DNA of 64,000 nt from assembly GCA_028551475.1 (NCBI GenBank), contig CM052360.1, positions 15,178,501-15,242,500 of the forward strand. Reading direction: 5' to 3'. A model generated the notes under the pieces. That model saw only the letters and a program-made list of their open reading frames with translations, was not told the origin of the DNA and did no database searches. Source of the DNA: Casuarina equisetifolia (Eukaryota; Streptophyta; Magnoliopsida; Fagales; Casuarinaceae). This document shows, piece by piece, positions 48,291 through 60,861 of this stretch (position 1 is its first letter; every line of letters begins with the position of its first letter). Position numbers and translations under genes: made by a program.

Positions 48291-50485
48291 GATCATATTG
48301 GGCCTGCAGTTTTACACGAATTGGAGAAATTTCCTGTTCATTCTCTAGGACTTCCATCTCTTCTCTCAGATCCTAGTGCAAAGACACCAGAGGAGGCACT
48401 GGTACACATATTTGGTGAAGCAAGGAGAACAACACCATCAATACTCTATTTTCCTCAGTTCAACCTTTGGTGGGAGGCTGTAAGTGCATGTTTTGTCATG
48501 ATAGGATGTGATTTAGCATGGCTAGAATTTATGATTCATTCCTATGATTCCTTCAAAATTGGCAGCAGACTCCTCTACTCTTGTGCTTTTTAATCTTGAT
48601 AGATATCATGTCACTGGCACATGAGCAGCTCAGGGCTGTCCTGCAAACTTTGCTGGAAGAATTGCCTTCTGACTTGCCTATATTATTACTAGGAACATCC
48701 ACACTTCCACTTGCTGAAATTGAAGACGTGCTGTCTTCAGTATTTTCTGCCCGTTTTTTTTATGTATTTTGAAAGCATTTTTGTAGATTCCATAACTCTG
48801 ATATTCCTTATTCTGAATGTTAGCAATTAATTTGTTAAATATGGATGCTAGTTGCCGAATTAGAAAACCTTGGATTAAAGCATCTTTTAACAGTCCTTAT
48901 ATTGTTGATTCCAATTGTTTTTGATGGATATTTTCCTAATGTTCCTTGGAGAAGTCATACATTGGACTTACCTTTCCTGATATATTACTTGTTGTTGAGA
49001 ACTTTGGTTTATAGGGAACTTGGTTTGATATATTTTCTTGATCATATCAAGTGCTTCCACTGCTGAAGTTACTTCCACTAGTCTTATGTTTAAATTTATT
49101 TATTTATTTATTTATTTATCCCTTTTCTTTTCTTTTTTTTGGTGCAGCTACCAAGTGAGCGAACGATCTACTGCAGACAGGTCATTGTTTTTTGACCACT
49201 TAATTGAAGCTGCTTTGTCAGTCTTGTCGGAGGAAATGACAGAAAAATCCCACGAGACAGTCTCCCTTCCTGACCTTCCCAAAGCACTGAAAGTGCCAAG
49301 TGGTCCAAAGGCTTCTGAGTTAAAAGCCAAGGTAGAGGCTGAGCAGCATGCCCCTCGCCAATTGCGGATGTGCCTTAGGGATGTTTGCAACCGGTAGGAT
49401 AGTCCTTTCCATAAAAAAGTTCTTAATTGATGCTGCTTTATTCTTTGCGTTCTCATTAGTTGCATTTTGTCTCTGATTATGAGGTGGCATATTTAACTGT
49501 TGCGTCACTTTAGACTATTCTCTGAAATCTATCCTATTTATGTTTTAATCATGAAGTCAATCTGTATATAAGCATGAGCCCGCATTCAATTCAAGCAAGC
49601 TCAGGGTAATGAGTTATATGAGATAAGAATTTGTCTGAGTTTCACTGGAATCATAGCTCCATATATGAAAGAGTAGCACATATGAAAAGCACAAAAATTC
49701 TGTTGTCCTGTAATTACTTTTATCTATGTAGAACATTGTTGTTGCAACTATTGATTATTAGCATCACCTCTGTATGAAAATTATGTACCTTAGGAAGATT
49801 GATTTAGAAAAACACTTACGTTACCATTTATGCCTCTCTTTTTTCTGCTAGTAATGGACTGAATTATTGTGCAAAAGGGAAATTGTAATGCATTTTTTCC
49901 ATCCATTCCCATTTGCGTCTATCCTACCAAACAGCTGAAGAGCCTTACAAGAATCATTCTTTCTTATTACTCATCTATCATTTCTACATTCCTATCATCA
50001 TTCCCAAAAGAGCTTGAGATTTTTATTTGTAAGTTTTGTACACTATTGTGTTCATGTTTAGTCAACAAAATGAATTTGTATAAACTTGCTGAATATCTGA
50101 AGTTCTACCATAGAAGCATGGTATTGTTTACTTTGTTTTTAGACTTGATGACTGCTTCTTTTTGTCATTGGGCTCCTCAGTGCAATTCAAAGAATATAAT
50201 GGACTTAATGCAACTCAGAAATTATTTGTCATTTTGCTTTAGTTGCTGTGTTATGAATTTTGTCATGTGGCAATTTGATGTGTTCTGCTTCCTGCTTCAG
50301 GCTTATAATGGAGATGATTAAAATGGTGCTAGGATTGTTAGTCGAGCTTTTGAACTTCGAGATGCAGTAAGTCTACTTGTTTAATGCTTTGAGGTTTGGT
50401 GGGCTCAGCAATATGTCATAATGACATTCCTTTTTATTTTTATCTTAGGTGCATGGGATGTTATCACAGATGGACCCTGTCATAA
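48291..50485 (+). pseudogene. BRAT1/ATAD2-like AAA-ATPase bromodomain gene remnant
   Basis: The intact family (Arabidopsis At1g05910 type, about 1200 residues) is a nuclear AAA+ ATPase with a bromodomain that acts on chromatin. Remaining exons are 48291-48479 (DHIGPAVLHELEKFPVHSLG to FNLWWEA, second AAA region), about 48603-48760 (AHEQLRAVLQTLLEELPSDL), 49148-49393 (YQVSERSTADRSLFFDHLIE to MCLRDVCNR), 50301-50366 (AYNGDD-stop-NGARIVSRAFELRDA) and 50449-50485 (VHGMLSQMDP). The bromodomain core exon between 49393 and 50301 is missing, the 50301 exon has an in-frame TAA, and the large N-terminal part is absent. Most splice sites survive, so the loss looks fairly recent. A (TTTA)n tract lies at 49095-49119. 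Confidence 0.88.
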
Positions 50486-53400
50486 TGACATTCCTTTACA
50501 ACATTGAATATCTGACATTCAATGCTCATGTTGGCAAAAGCTGCTCAATCAATTTAAGTACAGAGTCATATTTTTTAAAGCTATGCCACTGGACCATTTT
50601 TGGACTCTCCTGCTAACTTAATTTGCAAGCTGTGGTGATTGCATATTTATGAGACACTTTGGATGGTTGGATAATTGTACTCAACATACTTTTTGAGTGT
50701 CATCCTAACTTAATTTTGCGACCTGTGGTCATGTCATATTTATAAGATACTTTCGAAATTAAGCTAATTGTATTCATCATTCTGACAACAAAAGAAAAGA
50801 AACGAACTTGGAAAAATATACTAAATAAACTGCTATTTATTTACATCATCGATGTTTAACAGGCTAGGTGTTGGTACAGGAGCCATTTCTCCTGATGAGA
50901 TAAAATAATTAGTTAAGGCAGTCCGTTGCAATCTGCAATTTGTTTATTACTCAGCTTGATGACCCAGTTGGAATTATTACTGAATTTCTATGTCTGAATG
51001 ATTAATACCTGGTTGCTGCCATGGTTTTGTCCATTGTTTAATACCAAAATAAACTTAGGGTTTATGTAATGTCAAGGAATTGACTCAGTTTGGTTAAATG
51101 AGGGGTGTTGCAACCAATTTTTATTTTTCCTTCCTTAGGTTAGAGTGGGAGGGGAGTTGATATGTCTCGAATTCCACACCTTGTGGTCTGGAGCTCCCTG
51201 TTCTCCAACTGAGCTGTGGGGCTTGACACAAGCGGAGTTGTTAAGAAACAAAGAATTATAAAGGGGGAGAAAAGGGAGGAAAGCGAAACTACAGGTGTTA
51301 CTGTAAATAAATTACCAAAATTTGGCATTGCTTGCACATTAGTGATTGTCTGCAAAAATAAGGAAGCAACAGTGCCAGAAGGAGTTCCTTTTTGGAACAG
51401 CATAGGCAAGATATTTATCAATAAAAATATGTATTGATGCATATGAATTTTGTGTGTATGCATATGTGTACATGCATATATTGTGTGAGTGCATCTTTCC
51501 ATTTTTCCTTTTGTTAATTAAATAACAGTTGATAATGTTTTGGCGTTTGCATCTCCTGTCAGAAAATAATGCTTTCTTTTCCCCTAAATTTTTTATCCTT
51601 TTTGCCTCGTGTTTCTCTCAGCTAGGCAAGACTAGAATCTATATCCTAGCTTAATCTGCACTGCCCCATTAGTGGTTGAACAGATGCCTGGAAAATTTTC
51701 TTTTAGTATCATTTGGCAGAAGTAGTTCTTTCTTACTTTAGATTCTCTAGTATATTATTAGCATGAAAAGGCAGACATGAAGTTACCTTAGCTAGAAGAG
51801 TATTGGAAAAAGGAAAATGGAAAGAAAAGAAAAGAAAAGAAGACTGTAGGATGGTGAAGGGCTTTTTGTCTGAGTAGGCTGAAATCTTTTATTATATTTT
51901 TATTTTCACTTTTCCCTCCCATGAAGTCTTACATTCTTCAAATTTATGGCGTGTAGCATGCAAATAATTAATTAAAAATTGCTAATAATTTTCCAGTTCA
52001 TAATCTCTGTGTGATTTGTTAGGTTCTTCATGTTATTCGCTAGATATTGGCTTACTGGGACTGAATTTGCAATCCCGAACCTAGATGATGGATATCTATG
52101 TTTGTTTGGAACCACTGGTTTCAAAAGGAAGGACTTTAAAAGAGTGGCTGATGTTAAAGATCAAGCGTACTGCATAGCACATCCTAACATTGTTGATGCT
52201 GTTGTGGCATATTTTATAATTTAGAGAAGTATTTTTTAGGGACCCTCCTCTTGAATGGTAATACATCTACATTTAGGACCCTTGTGGATGAGTATATTTT
52301 CTCGTGGGGTATGCTGTGCATGTTTGGAACTCCCTCTCCCTCTCTTTCTGTTTAGTTCTCTCACTCTTTCTCACTTGCTCTCTCTGTAATACACCACATG
52401 CACGCACAAACAGAAATATACAACCATGAAATTTTTCCTCACAGAAACATTTCTGCAGGGAATTCAGTTCCCACCTCAGATGTGCTTTCTGTGGAACTGA
52501 AGTTGCTTCTGCAATCAGACTGAGGGTTACAATCAAAAGCAGTACGGTAGCAAATTGTCTTTCGAAATTGACAAAGAAAGGATAAGACTTTTCATAAGTA
52601 ATTTCTATATGAGAATAGATGGTTTTTGCAGGAATTATGCAGTAGCAGTAGGAGACTCTACCATGAAAGTTTTGTGTTTTTCATATCCCTTTTTTGTATT
52701 CAATCACTCCAATAGATATGTTTGGTAATTATATCCATGAATTTCCCTTAATCTTGTCAAAATGCTCTAGTTCGCATACCCCAACTTCTGGGTTCTAATT
52801 CGACTGCCTACTGGATTGGTCAAAATTCCTGTTAAGATATGATTTAATGAGGCATTTATACATAAAAACTTTTCTGTGTTGAGCATGTGATTGATCTTCT
52901 GGAATTTATGACCATATAAAGCTGGTGGCAAACTTCCTTTTACATGTTCATCTTTTAGTATACCTCTAACGAAGAGAACTGGAAGGGGATTTCTTTCCCC
53001 GATTGTTTTTACATTTTTATGTCTAGGACATAAGGAAAATTTTATTCCTTTCTGTTTCTGCAGAATTCATACCTGTTGTAGTGGCACAAAAGGTTTGCTG
53101 AGATGTTTTAAGTATATCTCTCATAAAGAGAACTGGAAGGGGATTTTATTCCCAGATTGTTTTTACATTTTTATGTCTAGGAGTGATGATAAGGAAAATT
53201 ATATTCCCTTCTGCTATAGTATTGTTTGTGCCCGTTGTAGTGGCAGAAAAGGTTCCCTAAGATGTGCAAGCATTCTGTGTCTATTAATAGAATAGTTTTC
53301 AGAGAAGGGTGCCATAAGGAACTCATCTTCTCAAAGGCTTACACTAATCCGTGAATTGGGTGTATGGATCGGCTCCTATTTGTCGAATAAAAGTCTTCTT

Positions 53401-54288
53401 TTCTTTATTGGGACATGCCCTGTTTTTTGGGAGATTTCTTTGATTGATAGATCCTTATTCTCAGCGGAAAACCTTGTTCTTTCCTGAAGGACAATGAGAC
53501 ATGAAGAATAAGAATATTTTCTTGCTTCTTTGTCGTTCATTTTTTTTTTCTCAATATTTTTCATACATATAACTTCCAAGTCCTTTGTGGTATAGACCTT
53601 TTGTTAGGCATGTGTTCTTCCACTAATTGTTTGAGCCAAAAATTTATTCCATATGACTACTTTATACGTTTTTTGTTTCTCATGCATAATAAGAAACTGA
53701 AGATAAAGAAATTTTAACTTCTTTTATGGAAGCATGCCACGTACTTAAAATAGTTATCTGTTAAAAGTTTGCATATAGAGACTTGTTATGCGCTTTTTAC
53801 CAAGAGATGGATACTTTTATCCGTGTCTACTATAACATAGTTTGAACAAGAGTTGCCCACGCTTGAGTATATACAATTGAATGTGAACCATCAACAATAT
53901 TGTGGTTAGCAGCTAAAAACTCTAATTTTCAGGACATTCTTTAGTATTGCCTTTCATGTAAGGTTTTTAATAATGGCTGGTGGTTGTGATATGGAACTGT
54001 TTATGAATTTCACTTATCTTTGTCACTGGTACTAGTTAATCATGTGCCCATGAAGTCCATAAAATCTCGTGGAATGTGGGTTGAGGATGTAAATAGATTA
54101 GAGGATTTTAGATTTTCAGTTGTCCCTTTGTATCTAACCCTAACTATAAGAAAGGGTACTTTGTTCTAATCTCCAATTTTGATGGGAATATCACATATTG
54201 CTAAGAAATGGAAGCTTTCTTTTAAGGTGAAATACGTTGTAATTTCTATTTGCCTGGATCAGTAAATGATATTTCTCATTTGAGATAG
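50486..54288. other. Region between the BRAT1-like remnant and NTH, with one orphan frame and a tandem duplication
   Basis: No complete gene was recognised. A 64-codon frame at 52030-52224 reads like a real exon (GYLCLFGTTGFKRKDFKRVA, then DQAYCIAHPNIVDAVVAY) but I cannot name its family; it might be another gene remnant. A direct duplication of about 151 bases lies at 52953-53265, each copy containing GAGAACTGGAAGGGGATTT and TTTTTACATTTTTATGTCTA. The N-terminal exons of NTH, poorly conserved in the family, were looked for here and not found. Confidence 0.5.
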
Positions 54289-57200
54289 GTGAACCTCCTC
54301 CCAACTGGGAAAAAGTCCTCGAAGGGATACGCAAAATGAGATCTCTTGAGGATGCGCCGGTGGACACTATGGGCTGTGAGAAAGCTGGCAGTTCTCTTCC
54401 TCCTAAGGTATAATTCTCCCTTGCCCGCTAATAGGCAGAGACAGTGAGAAGAGATTGTTAATGTACCTTCAGTCATCATTGTCTCTCTTTCAGCTGTCTA
54501 CATGGTCCTAAAGAACTAGATCAACTTTTATCATCATAATATAGGCATTCAGAGTAAAGAAAGGCCTTCTAAGTTCATATATCTTGAAGGTTGCGGTTTG
54601 CTAGAGAGCAATGGTGAAAAGAAAAAAATTAAAATAAATAAAAATGGTGAAATAAAGAAGAGTAATGGTTATGAAATCATGTTTATTAATTTTATGATAA
54701 ACAATATTGAGGAAGAATACTTTGGCCATGAGATTTTGCAGGTCAAATGCACATTTTCAATTGAACATCATGAAGTCTCTTGTTTTGAAATGCATTGGAA
54801 AGATCTTTTGGAAACACGAAAAAATCCACATGTTCATGTAACTGGAAACAGGTATTTTCTTTGGAAATGCTCAATTTGAAAGGCCCGATAGTGGAAACAA
54901 TATTCTGTTTACAGGTTTACCTAGTTTTAACTGTGTTTTCAGAAATCACATCATTATTACAAAATGCTCTATTCTGAGTTGCTATATTTTGAAATGTTAA
55001 TGTTTTTGAAACTGCAAAACCAAACCAATGCCCAGTATCTCATTTAACTGCTTGTTTGCTAGCGAAAATAGGAAAAATTGTAAAATGAAATCTTTTTTGT
55101 CAAGAAATCTTGAAGGAAAAATAGAGTTAGCGGCTGTTTTGGGTTTTAAAAAACCTCATGATCTTCAAAAAAAAATATTGAACTGGAGGGTGATGCAAAA
55201 TGCTATTAAGTGGACAAATGATGAAACTGGTGTCCTTTAAAGACTTGATGTCGTACTGGGAGCTGCCATGGTTGAGTTTGAGTTTGAGTTGTGCCTAAAA
55301 TCTGTTGACTTTGTGGTAGTCATCTTACTGCAAGGGTGCCTTTGGTCTAGTGACTTCTCTTCCCTTGTTGTGTTCCTTTGGGAGGTTATTCATCTTATTG
55401 CCCTTGTTGTTTGTTGGGAGAGGGGGGGAAGGGGGGGGGGGGGCGGGGGGTGGGTGGTGCTGGGGCAGGGCGTCAGCGGGTCAGCAGTATGGCAGGGGGG
55501 CCTGGGGTTACATTTTGGAAAGTGATTCTTTCATTTTGAGTAAATTTCCTTTAGCTCTTCATCAATTCTTTTGTCCACTAATTAAACTATTAGAGAAGAT
55601 ATTTTTTTATATTGGAACTTACTTTATTCTCAACCAACGAATTTCGTTCAATGGCCATGAAAGAGATACTAACTGAGTTTCAAAATATGGAAAGTAAGAT
55701 TACCAGAAGACTTCTTGCTACTGTGAAGTTAACCTTTTTGAATTTTACTTTTACGATAGAAGCACCTGTTCAGTCATGGACACTAGTCAAATGGACTTTG
55801 GCAGAATGGCTTTATGTTGTGCTTAACAGTCTACCTCCCTCCATATACTATGTACTTTCCAACGGTTTCCGATATCATTGCCTTGTCATTCCATGAAGTT
55901 CTACATTTTGTGGAGCATGGTATATCTATTCAAATTACCCATTTTTTTCTTCCACCAGGAAAGAAGATTTGCTGTCTTGGTATCTTCACTTTTGTCAAGT
56001 CAAACCAAGGATAATGTTACTCATGGCAAGTACTTCACTGTTAATATTTTTTGTCATGTTTTAGTAGGCTGTTTCCTTTTGTTCCTGCCCGGTGATTCCT
56101 GTTGGTTTGCCAACGAATTTACAGTCTGCCCCCATTAACTACTCAGATGGGTTGTAGTTAACGTCTGAGCTACATTATCAGGACATTGCACTACCAACAT
56201 TTAGCTGTTGACTTGTTTTTGGCATTCTAATTGTGAGCAGATTACATTGAAACACACACAGGGACAAAGTTTAAGTGAATAGCTGTGTTTTTGGAGAATT
56301 GAGGATGCAATGAAGACCACATCAATGCCCTTAGATTATCAACTTATGAGGAAAAATGAGGAAAGTGAAAGTACCCAATTGTTAGTTCTGGTCAAGACTA
56401 GTCAGGAAGTAAAGAAGTTGAGCTAGCTTTGAAATCTTGAAGCTTATACCGATTTTATCTGAGCAAAACTCATAATTGAGCAAGCAATTTAGAGTTAACG
56501 TCAGTGAAATATAACCTTGTGCTTGTTGAGAAAAAAGGTTCCCTCCATTTTATTTTTTTCCAGAGTATCATCTAAATTCAACAGTTGTTTAGGGCAGCTC
56601 ACACCATGTCTATTGTCTGCCCTTTGTTAGGACAACTTGTCCTTCTTCCCATTTTAGTACAACTACTATTTAATGCATCAAAAATTCTATTGCTTTATAA
56701 CCATAACCTCTTTCATCAACTCACCTTTTTCACGGTTGTAGGTCATGGAGTTTTTAGTGCCCATGGGGAACTTATCTTCTCTAGAAACCACCCGAGATTA
56801 GACCAATGGATCTATTTTGCACCCTTAATAAGCAACACCAGGTTCCTAAACCTGTGAAAAACAACCAACATGGCTACCTACAAAATGAAAAACAACCATA
56901 TGCGTCTGCAAGAAACAGGGGCTTAGGATTGTCCCACTCTGCTAGTGCCAATGTCCGTATGGCTGACATCAAAGGCTGTATGATACAGAGAAATATATAT
57001 ATTTTTTCCTTTGCTTTCTTTTGGGATTTGATGCTCCAAATTTAGTTGAAACTGTAATAGAAGAAAAGAAATTAAAAAAACAAAAAAATCGATGATAGAG
57101 TAAAGAAAAGAGTTTCTGAGAAAATGTATTATTTATATGAGCATCTCATGTTGTATGTACATACCTGCCTTTTTAAATTTAATGACAGACTGTAAGTATA

Positions 57201-60200
57201 ACTAACAAATACATATCGTTTAAGACATGATTGAAAAAAATTCACAAGATTAGCCTTAAAGCAAGAAGAGTCCATGGGAAAAAATAATTTAAAATTTTTT
57301 AAAACAAAATAACTGAATCACGCCATGGATTCTAGAACATCTATTGAATTACTTTCTGACTCCGTTTTCTTACTTTTCATTTCCTTGAGTCTATCATGTT
57401 ATCGTGATACAAATGCAGTCATGTTTCATTAAAATTTGGATAATATACAAATATACAAGTCTTCAAAAGAGAGAGAAATTAAGATAAATATTGGGGTGGC
57501 TTGTGGCTGCTCTTGTGAACCATTGCTTCTACTTGGAGGTAGCTACAGACCATCCCTTGTTAGTCCGGGTTAGTTCTGTGTAATACCTCCATTTGAGGAA
57601 ATATGATTCTTGAGGTAGTAAAACCATCATCACAAGATCATAGGTTTGAAAAAAGAAGTTTTTTTACACTCAAAGGATGAGAACGGATATGACATGACAA
57701 AGTAGGATAGATACAATTTTGCCACCATTTTATATGCAATGATATTGGCTTACAAGTATCATTCAATGTTGAACTTGTTGCAGAGGATGGACTTCCGATT
57801 GAGATATAACAACAGGGGGAAGGGAGACAAGACATGAATGTCCCAGCCAGAAAAGATCTGGAAGTTTCTTGGATGCTACATAGTTTTTAGGGCCAGTGAC
57901 AAATAAACTAGTGGTAGTGATTCCTAATGTTAGATTGGAGTTTGGATCCTGTTGAGGCGAATTGGTCAATTAATTGAAGGACTTGTTTAAGTGGCTTGCT
58001 CCAAAAGAAAGTTATGTGTACACCTGTTAAGTTATTGAAGTAATCCAAATATTTTCTGAATGTTTGATAGCCATTTCTAATCCAAGAATTGGGAAATGAG
58101 AAGTCATCCGTGCTTAGTTTAAAAGGGGGAAGAGGTCTTAATTCACAAAAAAGAACCAGAGTAACGGTAAGATTCAGTAAATATGGCAAAGGAAAGCTTG
58201 AAGATGTTAGATTATTTGAAGTTTTAAGAAAAATGGCTGGATGGCATAGAGAATCATCATGCCACTAGACTTTATTATGTATATGTTCATGTACTTGTAC
58301 AAAAGGGTTTGGGTATGTGAGCCTGTTGGGTTTGCCAAATGGAGCAATTGCAAATTCTGGGATACTTAGTTGTGAGTGGCTGCTAAATTATTAGAAAGAG
58401 AAAAGAATGAAATTGTGCCCAAATGAGGTTCAATAATGAGGTAACTAGAGGAGAGTCTTAATATGGATCAAGGGTTTTGTGTAAGTAAAGTGAGTGGAAA
58501 GTTCTTGTGGTTGTTTGATGGGTAAGATGCCGAGGCCATAGGTTGCAGTGGGTTAGATAAATGACAGATTGATGAATAACAATTGTTAATGAATCGTAGA
58601 GAATTTGAAGAAAAAGTTGGGGGCCAAATTTGGAGAAGATAACACTAGGTAAAGTCCAATAGGATTCTCCCAAGATAAATAATAATTATAAATTGGGGAG
58701 TCGAAATTAGGAGCAAATGGAAAAATGGTTATTTTTCTTGAAGGGAAAAACTGCATTTTGCCAGTTAGAGTTGTCTCTCATATTGCAGCCTATGAATGTA
58801 TGGGTTTGAAAACTCCATGTCTGTACAAGAGAGAGCTGCCAGAGAATTTTTCCTCTTTTTACTACTTACGTGATGCCCCCCAAAAATTTAAAGGAGAGAA
58901 AATTGTTGCTGCATAGACATTGGGATTATTTGTTGATTTTATTGCATGTTTGTGTTTGGTGCTCGATTTCCTTAATTTTTCCAACAAAAAAGAGGAAACA
59001 ATGCTTATTGCAACTTAAGGAAAAATGATTTCTGAGATGATGAAACAAAAGTAAAAGGGTAAAGAGAGTTTGACTGAAATGAGTCAAAACACTTAATTTA
59101 ATTTACCAAGGTTGGGGATGATTGGCCGAACGATTCTAGACCTTCGACCTTAAGCATCAATAAAAATTATTTTTACTATGGAAAACAATTTCTTTTTCTT
59201 TTTCTTTTTCTTCTCTATTGTAGAGAGTTTTGCCCACACACAAAACCTGTTCCATTATATGGCAGTCTGAAAGTCACTTCAACCTTGTTAGCATTTGCGA
59301 ATATCTTTCCTGAGTACCCTTTTTGTGATAATTTAATAAATGCTAAATTCGTTTCCCTTCTAGGTACTTTTCCTGGTTCGAAGGTGTTGTACAAAAATAA
59401 TGAAGCTTGTGGCTTTTTTCATTGAAGTAGATTGTATCAAGTTTTTATTAGAAAGAATATTAATATATAAAACTTCAGAGTTCTGTAATTTGGACTGTTT
59501 AAAGTTACGTGGTAGTCCTGTATGCACTAAAGTGGGCTCGGAAGCAACCTAAATAGTTCTGAAACTTGTCTTTCCCTGCACTGGGATTTGTATTGTAAGT
59601 TTGGTTGATGAACATGAATATTCTTCTATGTTCTGTGTATACATATTCACTTGTTGCTCTAAATCATGTTCTAGTTTTTGCTCGATGGCCTTCAAACTTA
59701 ACCTAGAGAAGTCTTAGGACTGCAGGAGCAATTCAGCGTCTGCTTAATGCTGATGCTATTGAAAAATCCGATGAAGCAACTGTCAAAAGCTTGATTTACC
59801 CTGTATGACACCTTTCAGCTATAGTTTCTGAAAGTTTTATTCTTGTCTTTACTATTTTTGTTTATCTCTATATTTTTTTTTGCTTGAAATTTTAGGTTGG
59901 ATTTTATACAAGAAAAGCTACTAACTTGAAGAAAATTGCAAAAATTTGTCTCACAAAGTACAATGGAGACATTCCTAGCTCATTGGAAGAATTACTCTTG
60001 CTTCCAGGTATAGGCCCTAAGATGGCTCACTTGGTAGGCGTTGGTTGTGTTGTCTTTTTAAGTCAGAGTGTTACTTTAGCATCTCAAATTGTGTAGTATG
60101 TGGTGCCTAGGTTATGGATGTTGGATGGAATAATATTCAAGGGATGTGTGTCGATACTTACGTGCACCGAATTTGTAATCGGCTTGGATGGGTGTCAAGG

Positions 60201-60861
60201 CCAGGCACAAACCAGGTACCTCTTATTGCTATTATCAACTCGGGTATATTTTTGAAAATTGATTTCTACCCTCTGGAAATTTGCCCAATCTTATTAATTT
60301 CTTTTCCCCCCGAGGAGCACTTGATCTATTTATCCCTCCTCCCCCTCATAAGAAACGTGGAATCATCGTGCACTTTAGACCTGCTCTTTACATCCATTGA
60401 CCAATTTTTGGCAATAACCCGGGTGGGAGAGGGTGTGTTTGTTAGTTGGTAGCTACAGTAGGAAAATGTGGCAACTCTGAAACCTATGAACTTTAGAAAA
60501 GATGCGGTCGGTTTATATTTTTCTTTTATGCAATCGAGGGATGCTAAGAATTATTGGTCCAGCTGTCCCAGATACACCTAAAATTTTTCTTAGCCTAGTT
60601 CTGCACCTTCTTTGTTTATTTAATAGCTTTCTCCTTCATCTTGTTATATTTACAATAAGAATCGATGCAAGTTGGGGATAATATAGTGTGGCCTTCTTTG
60701 TTTCTCACTTGAATCATGATGGTATTTAAAGTTCTTCATGGCATATAACAGTTGCTAACCCTTATTGTCTTTGCTAGAAAACTTCGACACTTGAGGAAAC
60801 AAGAGAAGCGTTGCAACTATGGCTTCCGAAGGAGGAATGGTCTCCAATTAACCCCTTTTTG
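54289..60861 (+). CDS. NTH1: Endonuclease III homologue (NTH), six internal exons, about 197 residues
   Basis: A bifunctional DNA glycosylase/AP lyase of base-excision repair removing oxidised pyrimidines; plant members act in plastids and nucleus. Exons are 54289-54407 ([19 protein letters not shown]), 55959-56025 ([18 protein letters not shown]), 59726-59802 ([20 protein letters not shown]), 59896-60033 ([20 protein letters not shown]), 60111-60215 ([20 protein letters not shown]) and 60778-60861 ([20 protein letters not shown]). Phases agree throughout and no stop occurs. The helix-hairpin-helix [12 protein letters not shown] has the catalytic Lys, and VDTYVHR has the catalytic Asp. The intron after 56025 uses a GC donor (GCAAGT). 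Relatives have five or six more residues (QNGLLT-like) between RLL and ADAI. The N-terminal exons and the final exon with the four-Cys iron-sulfur loop were not found in the window. The gene may continue past 64 kb or be a partial copy. Confidence 0.85.
55415..55502 (+). other. G-run tract with G-quadruplex potential in an NTH intron
   Basis: Long runs of G follow one another (GGGGGGG, a run of about thirteen, GGGGGG, GGGTGGG, GGGG, GGG, GGGGGG) on the plus strand, which is also the sense strand. Such spacing permits several G-quadruplexes in DNA and in the pre-mRNA. It is exceptional in this AT-rich window and lies in the 1.55 kb intron between the first two NTH exons seen here. Confidence 0.8.

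Noticed and set aside
54598-55240. Three lysine- and asparagine-rich open frames in the first NTH intron
   Set aside because: The composition follows the AT-rich DNA; no domain, splice support or homology was recognised.
57638-58673. Cluster of four overlapping minus-strand open frames in the long NTH intron
   Set aside because: The frames suggested a decayed retroelement, but no diagnostic motif could be recognised, so no element is claimed.
44840-60861. The remnant block as a gene-capturing Helitron or Pack-MULE
   Set aside because: No Helitron 5' TC or hairpin plus CTRR end, and no long terminal inverted repeats, could be seen by eye, and the remembered Arabidopsis gene order favours ancestral linkage. 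It is kept as an alternative, not a call.
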